Shown here: piece after piece, positions 50,211-57,854 of the stretch
Numbering within the stretch: position 1 is the first letter of the stretch
How the letters are laid out: each line of letters opens with the position of its first letter
Assembly: GCF_040639655.1 (NCBI RefSeq)
Contig: NZ_JBFAAI010000011.1
Coordinates: 186,001-250,000 of the forward strand
DNA: 64,000 bases
Origin: Actinoplanes sp040639655
GTDB lineage: Bacteria > Actinomycetota > Actinomycetes > Mycobacteriales > Micromonosporaceae
Reading direction: 5' to 3'
The notes under the pieces: model-generated
What the model saw: only the letters and a program-made list of their open reading frames with translations
Told to the model about the DNA's origin: nothing
Database searches by the model: none
Position numbers and translations under genes: made by a program

Positions 50211-51016
50211 GCTGCGGTCCAGCCCAGGATCGCCCGCAGCTCGGCCGGGGAGGCGAGGTGGCCGTCACCCAGTTCGGCGAGCACGATCTCGCGCGCGGTC
50301 TCCGGGTCGGGGTCGACGCCGTGCAGCTCCGGCCACTCGCGGCGGATCCGGCCGGCCGTCGGGGTGTCCTCCTTCTCCAGGTGCATCGGGTCGCCGTACA
50401 CCGCGGGTTCGCAACCGGCCGCGGTGCCGTAGAGGATCGCGGTGCTCAGCCGGTTGGACGCGACCCGGCGGTGCCGGCGCAGTTCGGCGAGCTGGTTGTG
50501 CAGGAACCCCGGGTCGGTCCGCATCCGCATGTAGCCGCGGTACCCGTGACAGATCACCCGCCCGGCCCTCTCGTAGAGCGCCCGGATGCGGCTGTCCTGG
50601 AATTCGTTCCAGTACAGGCAGAAGGTGATCGGGCCCGGCTCGGTGCCGACGATCTCATCGATCAGCCGGTGGTGGTCACCGCTGACCTTCTGCCCCTCCC
50701 ATCCGTGGAACGGGTACCAGATCGTCCCCTCCGGCTCCACGGCCGGCGGCTCCCCGGCCGAGCGCAGGAGGTAGAGGAAGGGGGCACCGGTCACCGTCGC
50801 CAGTGGACGGCCCATCGACCAGGCCCGCCGCCGGGTGCGTTCGGACCACACGAAGATCGGACTACCGGGCGCGTACGGCGTACCCGCGCCCAGCCCGTCC
50901 ACCACGTTCCACCCGTGCTGCAGGTAGCCGTCGATCCGGGGCGGGGCGGCCGGATCCAGCCCGCAGTACCCGGCGAGCACATGGGCGTGGCCGTAGAAGT
51001 GGTTCCCGTGGTGCAC
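50207..51016 (-). CDS. Uncharacterised glycan-locus protein
   Basis: 269 aa, no family recognised with confidence. The sequence (FYGHAHVLAGYCGLDPAAPP, QHGWNVVDGLGAGTPY, GTIWYPFHGWEGQKVSGDHH, FCLYWNEFQDSRIRALYERA, AAILYG-type segment before EPAVYGDP) has the look of a GT-B fold glycosyltransferase or capsule-synthesis protein. An early HGWN segment resembles nucleotide-sugar or acceptor sites, but no catalytic motif can be named. GTG 51016 has GGGAG at 7 nt. It lies between pseC and the methyltransferase-like gene, 3 bp from the former and overlapping the latter. Confidence 0.6.
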   Translation of the reverse strand: MHHGNHFYGHAHVLAGYCGLDPAAPPRIDGYLQHGWNVVDGLGAGTPYAPGSPIFVWSERTRRRAWSMGRPLATVTGAPFLYLLRSAGEPPAVEPEGTIWYPFHGWEGQKVSGDHHRLIDEIVGTEPGPITFCLYWNEFQDSRIRALYERAGRVICHGYRGYMRMRTDPGFLHNQLAELRRHRRVASNRLSTAILYGTAAGCEPAVYGDPMHLEKEDTPTAGRIRREWPELHGVDPDPETAREIVLAELGDGHLASPAELRAILGWTAA

Positions 51017-51019
51017 CCG

Positions 51020-52144
51020 CTAGCTCCCGAGGATCCCGCGCAGTGCCTCGACGACACGGTCCTGGTCACTGTCGCTCAGGTCGTAGAACAGCGGCAGGGA
51101 CAGCTCCTCGGCGTAGAACGACTCGGCCACCGGGCACATGCCACGCCGGTAGCCCAGGTCCTCGAAGACCGGGTGCCAGTAGACCGGGATGTAGTTGACC
51201 TGCACCCCGATGCCGGCCGCGCGCAGCCGGTCGTACACCTCCCGGCGGCGGCCGCCGAGAATCCGTACCGGATAGAGATGACGGACCGGGTCCACATCGG
51301 AACCCTGAGCCGGAAGACGCAGGCCGGGAACGCCGGCGAGGAGCTCGTCGTAGCGTGCCGTCAGGCGCGCACGGCGCGCCTTGAACTCGGCGAGGCGGCG
51401 CAGCTGGGCCGAGCCGAGCGCGCAGAGGACGTCGGGCAGCCGGTAGTTCAGACCGAACTCGTGGACCTCCTGATGCCACCCGCCCTCGTCGGGGTGACGA
51501 AGCCGGTCCGGGTCGCGGACCAGGCCGACGGTCCGGAACGTGCGAACCCGTTGCAGCAGTTCGGGCCGGATCGAGGCGACCGCCCCGCCCTCGCCGGTGG
51601 TGAGGTTCTTCGTCGGGAAGAACGAGAAGGTGGTGAGGTCGGCGAGCGAGCCGACCGGCCGCCCACGGTAGGTCGATCCGATCGAGTGCGCCGCGTCACC
51701 GAGCAGGATCGCCCCGGCCTCGTCGGTGATCTTCCGCAGCCGGTCGTAGTCGGCCGGGACACCGGCGTAGTCGACTGCCGCGATCACCCTGGTCCGGGAC
51801 GTCACCGCGGCCTCGACGGCGGCCGGGTCGATGTTGGCGGTGTCCTCCTCCACATCGGCGAAGATCACCTTGGCGCCCAGCAGGGCAGCGCCCGAGGCCG
51901 TCGCGACGAACGTCATCGGCGTGGTGACGACCTCGTCCCCCGCGGTCACACCGGCCGCCGCGTACGCCGCGTGCAGTGCCGTGGTCCCGTTGGTCACCGT
52001 CACGCAGGGTGCGCCGGCCACCTCTGCCAGCTCGTCCTCGAACCGCGCGACCCGCGGGCCGGTGGTGAGCCAGTCGCTGCCGAGAGCCTCGACGACCGCC
52101 GCCACATCGGCGGCGTCGATCGACTGTCGTCCGTAGGGCAGCAT
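51020..52144 (-). CDS. pseC: PseC-like DegT/DnrJ/EryC1 aminotransferase
   Basis: 374-aa PLP-dependent sugar aminotransferase, expected to convert UDP-4-keto-6-deoxy-L-AltNAc to the 4-amino sugar. MLPYGRQSIDAADVAAVVEA, TGPRVARFEDELAEVAGAP, VTNGTTALHAAYAAAGV, ILLGDAAHSIGSTYRG (Asp contacting PLP N1) and TTFSFFPTKNLTTGEGGAVA are visible; the latter holds the Schiff-base Lys at about residue 180. LNYRLPDVLCALGSAQL and HPVFEDLGYRRGMCPVAESF complete the family pattern. The ATG forms TGATG with the pseB stop. Confidence 0.88.
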   Translation of the reverse strand: MLPYGRQSIDAADVAAVVEALGSDWLTTGPRVARFEDELAEVAGAPCVTVTNGTTALHAAYAAAGVTAGDEVVTTPMTFVATASGAALLGAKVIFADVEEDTANIDPAAVEAAVTSRTRVIAAVDYAGVPADYDRLRKITDEAGAILLGDAAHSIGSTYRGRPVGSLADLTTFSFFPTKNLTTGEGGAVASIRPELLQRVRTFRTVGLVRDPDRLRHPDEGGWHQEVHEFGLNYRLPDVLCALGSAQLRRLAEFKARRARLTARYDELLAGVPGLRLPAQGSDVDPVRHLYPVRILGGRRREVYDRLRAAGIGVQVNYIPVYWHPVFEDLGYRRGMCPVAESFYAEELSLPLFYDLSDSDQDRVVEALRGILGS

Positions 52145-53124
52145 CAGTCCTCCGCGAGGAGGTCGCGCATCTCGTCGACCGAGAGCCAGAGGTCGTTGTT
52201 GTCCGAGCGGTAGTTGAACCCGTCGGAGACCTCCTCGCCGCCCTCGGGCGTCGTGTAGCCCCAGCTCGCGACGACCGGCTGGACCACGTAGCGGTCCTTG
52301 AAACGCAGCGTCCGGCGGCTGTCGTCGGCGGCGATCATCTCCTCGTGCAGCTTCTCGCCGGGACGCATGCCCATCTCGTGGGTGGGCGCGCCGGGAGCGA
52401 CGGCCTCGACCAGGTCCATGATCCGCATGCTGGGGATCCGCGGGACGTAGAGCTCGCCGCCCTGCATCACGTCGAACGAGTCGACGACGAACTTGACCGC
52501 CTGGTCCAGGGTGATCCAGAACCGGGTCATCCGCTTGTCGGTGATCGGCAGGCTCTTGCCGTCGGCCGCGAGCTTGCGGAAGAACGGGACGACCGAGCCG
52601 CGCGAGCCCATCACGTTGCCGTAGCGGACCACGGCGAGCCGGGTCGGGTGGGTGGCGGCGTAGTGGTTGCCGGCGATCACGATCTTGTCGGCGGCCAGCT
52701 TGGTCGCGCCGTACAGGTTGATCGGGCTGGACGCCTTGTCCGTGGAGAGCGCGACGACCTTCTTGACCTCGGCGTTGATGGCCGCGTCGATCACGTTCTG
52801 GGTGCCGTTGATGTTCGTGGCCACGAACTCGGACGGGTTGTACTCGGCGGTGTCGACCTGCTTGAGAGCGGCCGCGTGCACCACGTAGTCGATGCCGTGC
52901 ATGGCCCGCGCCAGGCGCTTCTCGTCGCGGATGTCACCGATGAAGAAGCGCAGTCGCGGGTCGTCGCCGAACATCTGGCGGACCTCGTACTGCTTCAGCT
53001 CGTCACGGGAGAAGACCACGATGCGCGCCGGGTCGAGGTGCGTCAGGGCGTACTTCAGGAAAGCCTTGCCGAACGACCCGGTGGAGCCGGTGACAAGGAT
53101 CGAGGAGCCGGCGAGTTCAGACAC
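52144..53124 (-). CDS. pseB: UDP-N-acetylglucosamine 4,6-dehydratase (inverting), PseB-like
   Basis: 326-aa extended SDR enzyme, the first step of pseudaminate synthesis. The NADP-binding start is SILVTGSTGSFGKAFLKYAL. FFIGDIRDEKRLARAM, VVHAAALKQVDTAEYNPSEF (the catalytic Lys-containing segment of this group), ALSTDKASSPINLYGATKLA (YxxxK) and VRYGNVMGSRGSVVPFF follow. The inverting FlaA1/PseB signature (DKASSPINLYGATK and GMRPGEKLHEEM) separates it from membrane-bound retaining dehydratases. GTG 53124 has GGAG at 8 nt. First gene of the operon, facing the divergent acyl carrier protein operon. Confidence 0.92.
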   Translation of the reverse strand: MSELAGSSILVTGSTGSFGKAFLKYALTHLDPARIVVFSRDELKQYEVRQMFGDDPRLRFFIGDIRDEKRLARAMHGIDYVVHAAALKQVDTAEYNPSEFVATNINGTQNVIDAAINAEVKKVVALSTDKASSPINLYGATKLAADKIVIAGNHYAATHPTRLAVVRYGNVMGSRGSVVPFFRKLAADGKSLPITDKRMTRFWITLDQAVKFVVDSFDVMQGGELYVPRIPSMRIMDLVEAVAPGAPTHEMGMRPGEKLHEEMIAADDSRRTLRFKDRYVVQPVVASWGYTTPEGGEEVSDGFNYRSDNNDLWLSVDEMRDLLAED

Positions 53125-53226
53125 GAGTTATCTCCGGGGGTTTAGCGGCAGGCCGGTTACGAGCCGGAAGCATAACCACCTTCGACGGCATTTCCAGAAG
53201 AGCGGAGAAATGCTGCGCGCAGTTCA

Positions 53227-53264
53227 TTCCCAGTTCAGCCGGGATTGGTCGTCACGACTGGGAA
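53227..53264. promoter_or_regulatory. Inverted repeats in the divergent pseB / ACP promoter region
   Basis: TTCCCAGT (53227-53234) and ACTGGGAA (53257-53264) are perfect inverted repeats 22 bp apart. Inside them lies the palindrome GTCGT-C-ACGAC (53247-53257). They could be a regulator site serving both operons or a leader hairpin. Confidence 0.45.
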
Positions 53265-53312
53265 CCTGCGGATCGTAGGTCTCCTCTGATCACCCCGACT
53301 TGGAGTTGCACC

Positions 53313-53555
53313 GTGACTGAGCTGCAGAGACTACGCGAGGCGTTCCGTACCGCCCTCGATCTTCCGGCGGATGCGCCCGTGGATGACCTGCGCTACCAGG
53401 ACAACGAGAAGTGGGATTCGCTCGCGCACATGTCACTTGTCGCGACCATTGAAGATGAATTCTCGGTAATGATTGACACCGACGACGTCATCAATATGTC
53501 CAGCTTCGCCGAGGCCGTGCGAATCCTCGGTAAATACGGGGTGGACGTCAAGTGA
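53313..53555 (+). CDS. Acyl carrier protein
   Basis: 80-aa stand-alone carrier. The phosphopantetheine Ser is in EKWDSLAHMSLVATIEDEF (about residue 36, DSL motif), followed by the helix III segment FAEAVRILGKYGV. It belongs to the specialised ACPs seen in polysaccharide and secondary-metabolite clusters rather than housekeeping AcpP. GTG 53313 has TTGGAG at 8 nt. The stop overlaps the ketoreductase start (GTGA). It presumably carries the acyl group handled by the next four enzymes. Confidence 0.92.
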   Translation: MTELQRLREAFRTALDLPADAPVDDLRYQDNEKWDSLAHMSLVATIEDEFSVMIDTDDVINMSSFAEAVRILGKYGVDVK

Positions 53556-54283
53556 GCGTCGCCCTGGTCACCGGGGCGTCGCGCGGGATCGGCCGGGCGA
53601 CCGCGTACCGGCTCGCCGAACAGGGTTACGACCTGGTGCTGCACGGCCACGGCCCGTCCGGCGTCGAGGAGGCCGCGACCGCCCTGTCCGGCAAGTTCGG
53701 GATCACGGCCGTGCACGCGTCCGGCGACATCGCCGACCCGGCCACCAGCAAGGCGCTCGCCCGGCTCGCCTTCGAGAGCTTCAAGCGCCTCGACGCGCTT
53801 GTCGTGAACGCCGGCACGCACGAGGCCGGGATGCTCGGCATGACACCGGACGCCACCATCGAGCGGCTCTTCGCGGTGAACGCCGCCGGTGCCGCGTACA
53901 CCCTGCAGCACGCGGTCCGGCTGCTCGCGCGCGGCCAGAACCCGGCGGTCGTGCTGACCGCCTCGGTCACCGGCACGTACGGTATCGCGGGCCAGGCCGT
54001 CTACGCGGCGTCCAAGGCCGCGGTGGCCGGGCTGGCCAGGTCGGCGGCCAAGGAACTCGGCCCGCGCGGCATCCGGGTCAACGCGGTCGCGCCCGGCTTC
54101 ATCGCCACCGACATGCTCGGCACCCTGGACGAGAACGGTCGCGCCGAGCGGGTCGCGAACACCGCCCTCGGCCGGCTCGGCACCGCCGCCGAGGTCGCCG
54201 ACGTGATCGCCTTCCTCCTCTCCGAACAGGCCCGGTTCGTCACCGGCCAGGTGCTCGGGGTCGACGGGGGACTGACGCTGTGA
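53552..54283 (+). CDS. SDR-family 3-oxoacyl-ACP reductase (FabG-like)
   Basis: 243-aa short-chain dehydrogenase. TGASRGIGRATAYRLAEQGY (NADPH motif at residues 7-14), NAGTHEAGMLG, the catalytic Ser in VVLTASVTGTYG and YAASKAAVAGLARSAAKELG (YxxxK, about residue 150). RVNAVAPGFIATDML and VTGQVLGVDGGLTL at the end are FabG-like. Next to an ACP it most likely reduces a 3-oxoacyl-ACP to the 3-hydroxyacyl form. Overlaps of 4 nt with both neighbours indicate tight coupling. Confidence 0.9.
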   Translation: MSVALVTGASRGIGRATAYRLAEQGYDLVLHGHGPSGVEEAATALSGKFGITAVHASGDIADPATSKALARLAFESFKRLDALVVNAGTHEAGMLGMTPDATIERLFAVNAAGAAYTLQHAVRLLARGQNPAVVLTASVTGTYGIAGQAVYAASKAAVAGLARSAAKELGPRGIRVNAVAPGFIATDMLGTLDENGRAERVANTALGRLGTAAEVADVIAFLLSEQARFVTGQVLGVDGGLTL

Positions 54284-55503
54284 ACCTGCTCCACCCGGCG
54301 GCCCGGGTCGTCGACGCCGAGACCGGCGAGGAACTGACCCCGGAGCTGATCGACGAGGCCGCGGCCACGCTGACCGGTGAGCCGATCGTCTTCCTGCCGA
54401 TGCCGGCGACCGTCCCCGCGGTGGCCCGCTATCTCGCGGCGCTCCGGCTGGGAAAGCCGGTCGTGCTGCTCGACCCGGAGACCGACCACACCGGACTGAT
54501 CGCCCGGTACACCACCTCCGACGTGCATCCCGACCTGGCTCTGCTGCTCACCACGAGCGGCTCCACCGGCGACCCGAAACTCGTCCGGCTCTCCCGCGCG
54601 GCGGTGCTCGCCAACGCCGGGCAGGTCGCGGACAGCCTCGGCATCACGGCGGACGACGTTGCCATCACCACGCTGCCGCTCTTCTACTCGTACGGGCTGT
54701 CGGTGCTGCACTCGCACCTGCTGCGCGGGGCCACCGTGGTGCTCGAGCGGACCGGGATCATGCAGCGCGACTTCTGGGCCGCCGTGGACCGGTTCCGGGT
54801 CACCTCGCTGGCGTTCGTGCCGTACCAGTACGAGATGCTGCGACGGCTGCGCTTCGACCCGGCCAAGCACCCGTCCGTGCGTACGATCACCCAGGCCGGA
54901 GGCCGTCTGCGCACCGACCTGGTCACCGACTTCGCCGGCCGGATGGCGGCCGTGGGCGGGCAGATGTTCGTCATGTACGGCCAGACCGAGGCGGCCCCGC
55001 GAATGGCCTGCCTGCCCCCGTCCCACCTCGCCGGAAAGCTCGGCTCGGCGGGCCGGGCGATGCCCGGTGGATCCTTCACCGTCGAGGACGGCGAGGTCGT
55101 CTATCGAGGACCCAACGTCATGATGGGGTACGCCGAAACGGCCGCCGACCTGGCACGCGGCGACGACCTGGGTGGCGTGTTGCACACCGGTGACCTGGGC
55201 CGGATCGACGAGGACGGCTTCCTCTTCCTGACCGGGCGGATGAAGCGGATGGGCAAGGTCTTCGGCGTCCGGATCAACCTGGACGACGTGGAGCGGGAGT
55301 TCCCGGTCGCGGCCGTGGCCGGCGACGACCGGCTGCACGTCTTCGCCGAAGGAATCAGCGCCGACGAGATCCGTGCGCTGCGCACCAAGATCGCCGACTG
55401 GCTGGGTACCCACTTCACCGGCGTCGACGTGCGTGCCATCGAGGTCTTGCCGCTGCTGCCGAACGGCAAGACCGACTACCGCGCCCTGGAGGCGTCGCTG
55501 TGA
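54280..55503 (+). CDS. Short acyl-AMP ligase (ANL superfamily)
   Basis: 407-aa adenylate-forming enzyme, about 100 residues shorter than usual because the N-terminal subdomain is reduced. Core motifs are all present: LLLTTSGSTGDPKLVRLS (AMP-binding loop, about residue 85), MYGQTEAAPRM, HTGDLGRIDEDGFLFLTGR and the C-terminal lysine in LLPNGKTDYRALE. It would activate a carboxylate as acyl-AMP and load it on the ACP (inference). GTG 54280 overlaps the ketoreductase stop (GTGA); the stop overlaps luxE likewise. Confidence 0.85.
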   Translation: MNLLHPAARVVDAETGEELTPELIDEAAATLTGEPIVFLPMPATVPAVARYLAALRLGKPVVLLDPETDHTGLIARYTTSDVHPDLALLLTTSGSTGDPKLVRLSRAAVLANAGQVADSLGITADDVAITTLPLFYSYGLSVLHSHLLRGATVVLERTGIMQRDFWAAVDRFRVTSLAFVPYQYEMLRRLRFDPAKHPSVRTITQAGGRLRTDLVTDFAGRMAAVGGQMFVMYGQTEAAPRMACLPPSHLAGKLGSAGRAMPGGSFTVEDGEVVYRGPNVMMGYAETAADLARGDDLGGVLHTGDLGRIDEDGFLFLTGRMKRMGKVFGVRINLDDVEREFPVAAVAGDDRLHVFAEGISADEIRALRTKIADWLGTHFTGVDVRAIEVLPLLPNGKTDYRALEASL

Positions 55504-56537
55504 GTGTCTTCACCCTGTCCCAGTCCGACCGGGAGAAGGCGCTGCTGCCGGAACTCGTCGAACTCGTCGAGCACCACCGGCGGAACTGTGCGCCCTACGA
55601 TCGCATCCTCGCGGCGTCCGGCTTCGGCGGAGCCTCGGACATCGCCGAACTGCCCTGGCTGCCGGTGCGGCTGTTCAAGACCCTGGAGCTGAAGAGCATC
55701 CCGGACGACGAGGTGTTCAAGGTCCTCACCTCGAGCGGTACGACCGGTGAGGTCAGCCGGATCTACCTGGACAAAGCGGCCGCCGCCACACAGACCCGGC
55801 AGCTCGGGGCGACCCTGCAGACCGTGCTCGGGCCGCGTCGCCTGCCGATGCTCATCGTCGACACGAAGTCGATCCTGAAGGACCGCCGCTCGTTCAGCGC
55901 CCGCGGCGCCGGCGTGCTCGGCATGTCCACTTTCGGACGTGACCACTGCTGGGCGCTCGATGCCGACGGCGCCGTGGACCTCGACGGCATCCGGGCCTTC
56001 CTGGCGAAGCACGGCGGCGAGCCGTTCCTGATCTTCGGGTTCACCTACCTGGTCTGGCTGCACCTCTACGAGGTCGCACTGTCGCACGGGCTGGACCTGG
56101 GCAACGGCATCCTGATCCACTCCGGTGGCTGGAAGAAGCTCGTCGACCAGGCCGTCTCCCCGGCCGAGTTCCGCTCGCGCCTGGCCGGTGTCGGCATCAC
56201 CCGGGTGCACAACTTCTACGGCATGGTCGAGCAGATCGGGACGATCTTCCTTGAAGGCCCGGACGGTGGTTCGCTGTACTGCCCCGACTTCGCGGACGTG
56301 GTGGTCCGCGACCCGGAGACGTGGGCGGAGCTCCCGCCCGGCAAACCGGGCCTCATCGAGGTGGTGAGCACCCTGCCCACCTCGTACCCCGGGCACGTGC
56401 TGCTCACCGAGGATCTCGGTGTGGTGCACGGCGTCGACGACGGCGACTGGCCCGGCAAGCGGTTCTCGGTGCTCGGCCGGTTGCCCCGGGCCGAGGCCCG
56501 GGGCTGCTCGGACACGTATCGGAGTGCCGGGACATGA
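55500..56537 (+). CDS. luxE: LuxE-like acyl-protein synthetase
   Basis: 345-aa member of the LuxE family, which activates fatty acid as acyl-AMP and passes it through a Cys to the reductase LuxC. Visible features: LPWLPVRLFKTLELKSIPDD, the phosphate loop VLTSSGTTGEVSRIYLDK (about residues 80-97), GRDHCWALDADGA, LIHSGGWKKL and NFYGMVEQIGTIFLEG, then LLTEDLGVVHG. No luxAB luciferase genes are nearby. Starts with GTG overlapping the ligase stop. Confidence 0.9.
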   Translation: MSVFTLSQSDREKALLPELVELVEHHRRNCAPYDRILAASGFGGASDIAELPWLPVRLFKTLELKSIPDDEVFKVLTSSGTTGEVSRIYLDKAAAATQTRQLGATLQTVLGPRRLPMLIVDTKSILKDRRSFSARGAGVLGMSTFGRDHCWALDADGAVDLDGIRAFLAKHGGEPFLIFGFTYLVWLHLYEVALSHGLDLGNGILIHSGGWKKLVDQAVSPAEFRSRLAGVGITRVHNFYGMVEQIGTIFLEGPDGGSLYCPDFADVVVRDPETWAELPPGKPGLIEVVSTLPTSYPGHVLLTEDLGVVHGVDDGDWPGKRFSVLGRLPRAEARGCSDTYRSAGT

Positions 56538-56590
56538 CCGTACGCACCGAGCTCCCGGCCTTGCGGGCGAACGCCAGAAGGGCATGCTGA
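56534..56590 (+). CDS. Possible 18-aa peptide between luxE and luxC
   Basis: A short frame, MTVRTELPALRANARRAC, starts at an ATG overlapping the luxE stop (ATGA). It ends with TGA 1 nt before the luxC ATG. It may merely relay ribosomes from luxE to luxC. There is AGAAGG about 14 nt before the luxC start, so independent initiation is possible. Coding is uncertain. Confidence 0.35.
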   Translation: MTVRTELPALRANARRAC

Positions 56591-56591
56591 G

Positions 56592-57785
56592 ATGGAACTG
56601 AAGTTCAGGTTCGGTGCCGAGGGCGACCTCACGGCCCCGTCCGGGGACCGGCTCACCGTCGGCGACCCGCGGATGATCGACTTCCTGGCCAAGGTGGCCC
56701 GCAAGCTGCTCGCCCCCGCGGTGGCCCGGCGGCACCCCGAGCTCGGGTCGCTCGGTTACTTCCTGCGGCCGGCCGAGCTGAAGCGATCGGTCGAGCGGAT
56801 GACCGCGCGAACGGACGCGCTGGTCTTCCCGCGGGGCAACGTCTTCCACCTGCCACCGGCCAACGTGGACACCATCTTCGTCTACTCGTGGGCGATCTCC
56901 GCGCTCGCCGGGAACCACAACGTGGTCCGGATCTCGTCACGGTCCGCCGGAGCGGCCGAGGTCATCCTGGAAGCGCTGAACGAGACCGAAGCCGACCCGG
57001 TGATCGCCCGGACCCAGCGAATGGTCACTTACGGCCACGACGACGCCATCACGGCGGCTCTCAGCCGGTGGTGCGATCTGCGGGTCATCTGGGGCGGCGA
57101 CACGGCGGTCGACACCATCCGCAGGCAGCCGCTGCGGCCCTCGGCCCGGGATCTGACCTTTCCCGACCGTACGTCCTGGGCGGTTCTGTCGGTCCCCGGC
57201 TGGCGGGCCGCCGATCCGGCCGCACGCCGGGCCGCCGTCGTCGGGTTCGCCAACGACGCCTACTGGTTCGACCAGGCGGCCTGCTCCTCGCCGCGGACCG
57301 TGTTCCTGGTGGGCGGCGAGGGAGACACCACCGAGGTACGGGCCGAGTTCCTCGGTCTGCTCCTCGAGGTGGTGGACCAGCGCGGCTGGACCGTCGACCC
57401 GGCCATGGCGGTGGAGAAGCGGGTCAACGCGTACGGCCTGGCCGCCACCGGGGCCGCGACGGCGCTCGACTTCCCGGACAACCGGATCACCGCGGTCACC
57501 CTGGCCGGAAGCGAGCGGGCGCCCCGGCGCTGGATCGGTGCGGGCGCGTTCCCGTTCGCCGAGGTGGGCTCTCTCGTCGACCTCGTACCGGCGATGAACC
57601 GGCAGGACCAGACGGTCAGCCACTTCGGGTTCACCCCGGCCGAGCTGCGGGCCTTCGCCACCGAACTGGGTGGGCGCGGTGTGGACCGGATCGTGCCGTT
57701 CGGCTCGGCGCTGACCTTCGGCGCCGTCTGGGACGGATACGACCTGCCGGCCGAGTTCACCCGTCTGACCACGCTGCACCCCTGA
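56592..57785 (+). CDS. luxC: LuxC-like acyl-CoA/acyl-protein reductase
   Basis: 397-aa NADPH-dependent aldehyde-forming reductase of the aldehyde dehydrogenase fold. FPRGNVFHLPPANVDTIFVY, WGGDTAVDTIRR (cofactor region) and the catalytic Cys in WFDQAACSSPRTVFLVGG (about residue 228) match LuxC. It would reduce the acyl group delivered by LuxE to an aldehyde. It ends the ACP-ketoreductase-ligase-luxE-luxC operon and is followed by a palindromic repeat that can terminate transcription from both sides. Confidence 0.9.
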   Translation: MELKFRFGAEGDLTAPSGDRLTVGDPRMIDFLAKVARKLLAPAVARRHPELGSLGYFLRPAELKRSVERMTARTDALVFPRGNVFHLPPANVDTIFVYSWAISALAGNHNVVRISSRSAGAAEVILEALNETEADPVIARTQRMVTYGHDDAITAALSRWCDLRVIWGGDTAVDTIRRQPLRPSARDLTFPDRTSWAVLSVPGWRAADPAARRAAVVGFANDAYWFDQAACSSPRTVFLVGGEGDTTEVRAEFLGLLLEVVDQRGWTVDPAMAVEKRVNAYGLAATGAATALDFPDNRITAVTLAGSERAPRRWIGAGAFPFAEVGSLVDLVPAMNRQDQTVSHFGFTPAELRAFATELGGRGVDRIVPFGSALTFGAVWDGYDLPAEFTRLTTLHP

Positions 57786-57793
57786 ACCCCAAC

Positions 57794-57854
57794 CCCCGGC
57801 CGGACACCACCGCTGTCTCGGCGTGCCTGAGACAGCGGTGGTGTCCAGCCGGGG
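57794..57854. repeat. Palindromic repeat family, copy D (bidirectional terminator)
   Basis: 26-nt arms with one mismatch, CCCCGGCCGGACACCACCGC... / ...GCGGTGGTGTCCAGCCGGGG, around a 9-nt loop. It fills the space between the convergent luxC gene and the GT-C gene, touching the stop codon of the latter. Confidence 0.92.

Noticed and set aside
53313..57785. A complete lux (luciferase) operon
   Set aside because: Only luxE- and luxC-like genes occur; no luxA, luxB or luxD is present. A bioluminescence role is not supported.
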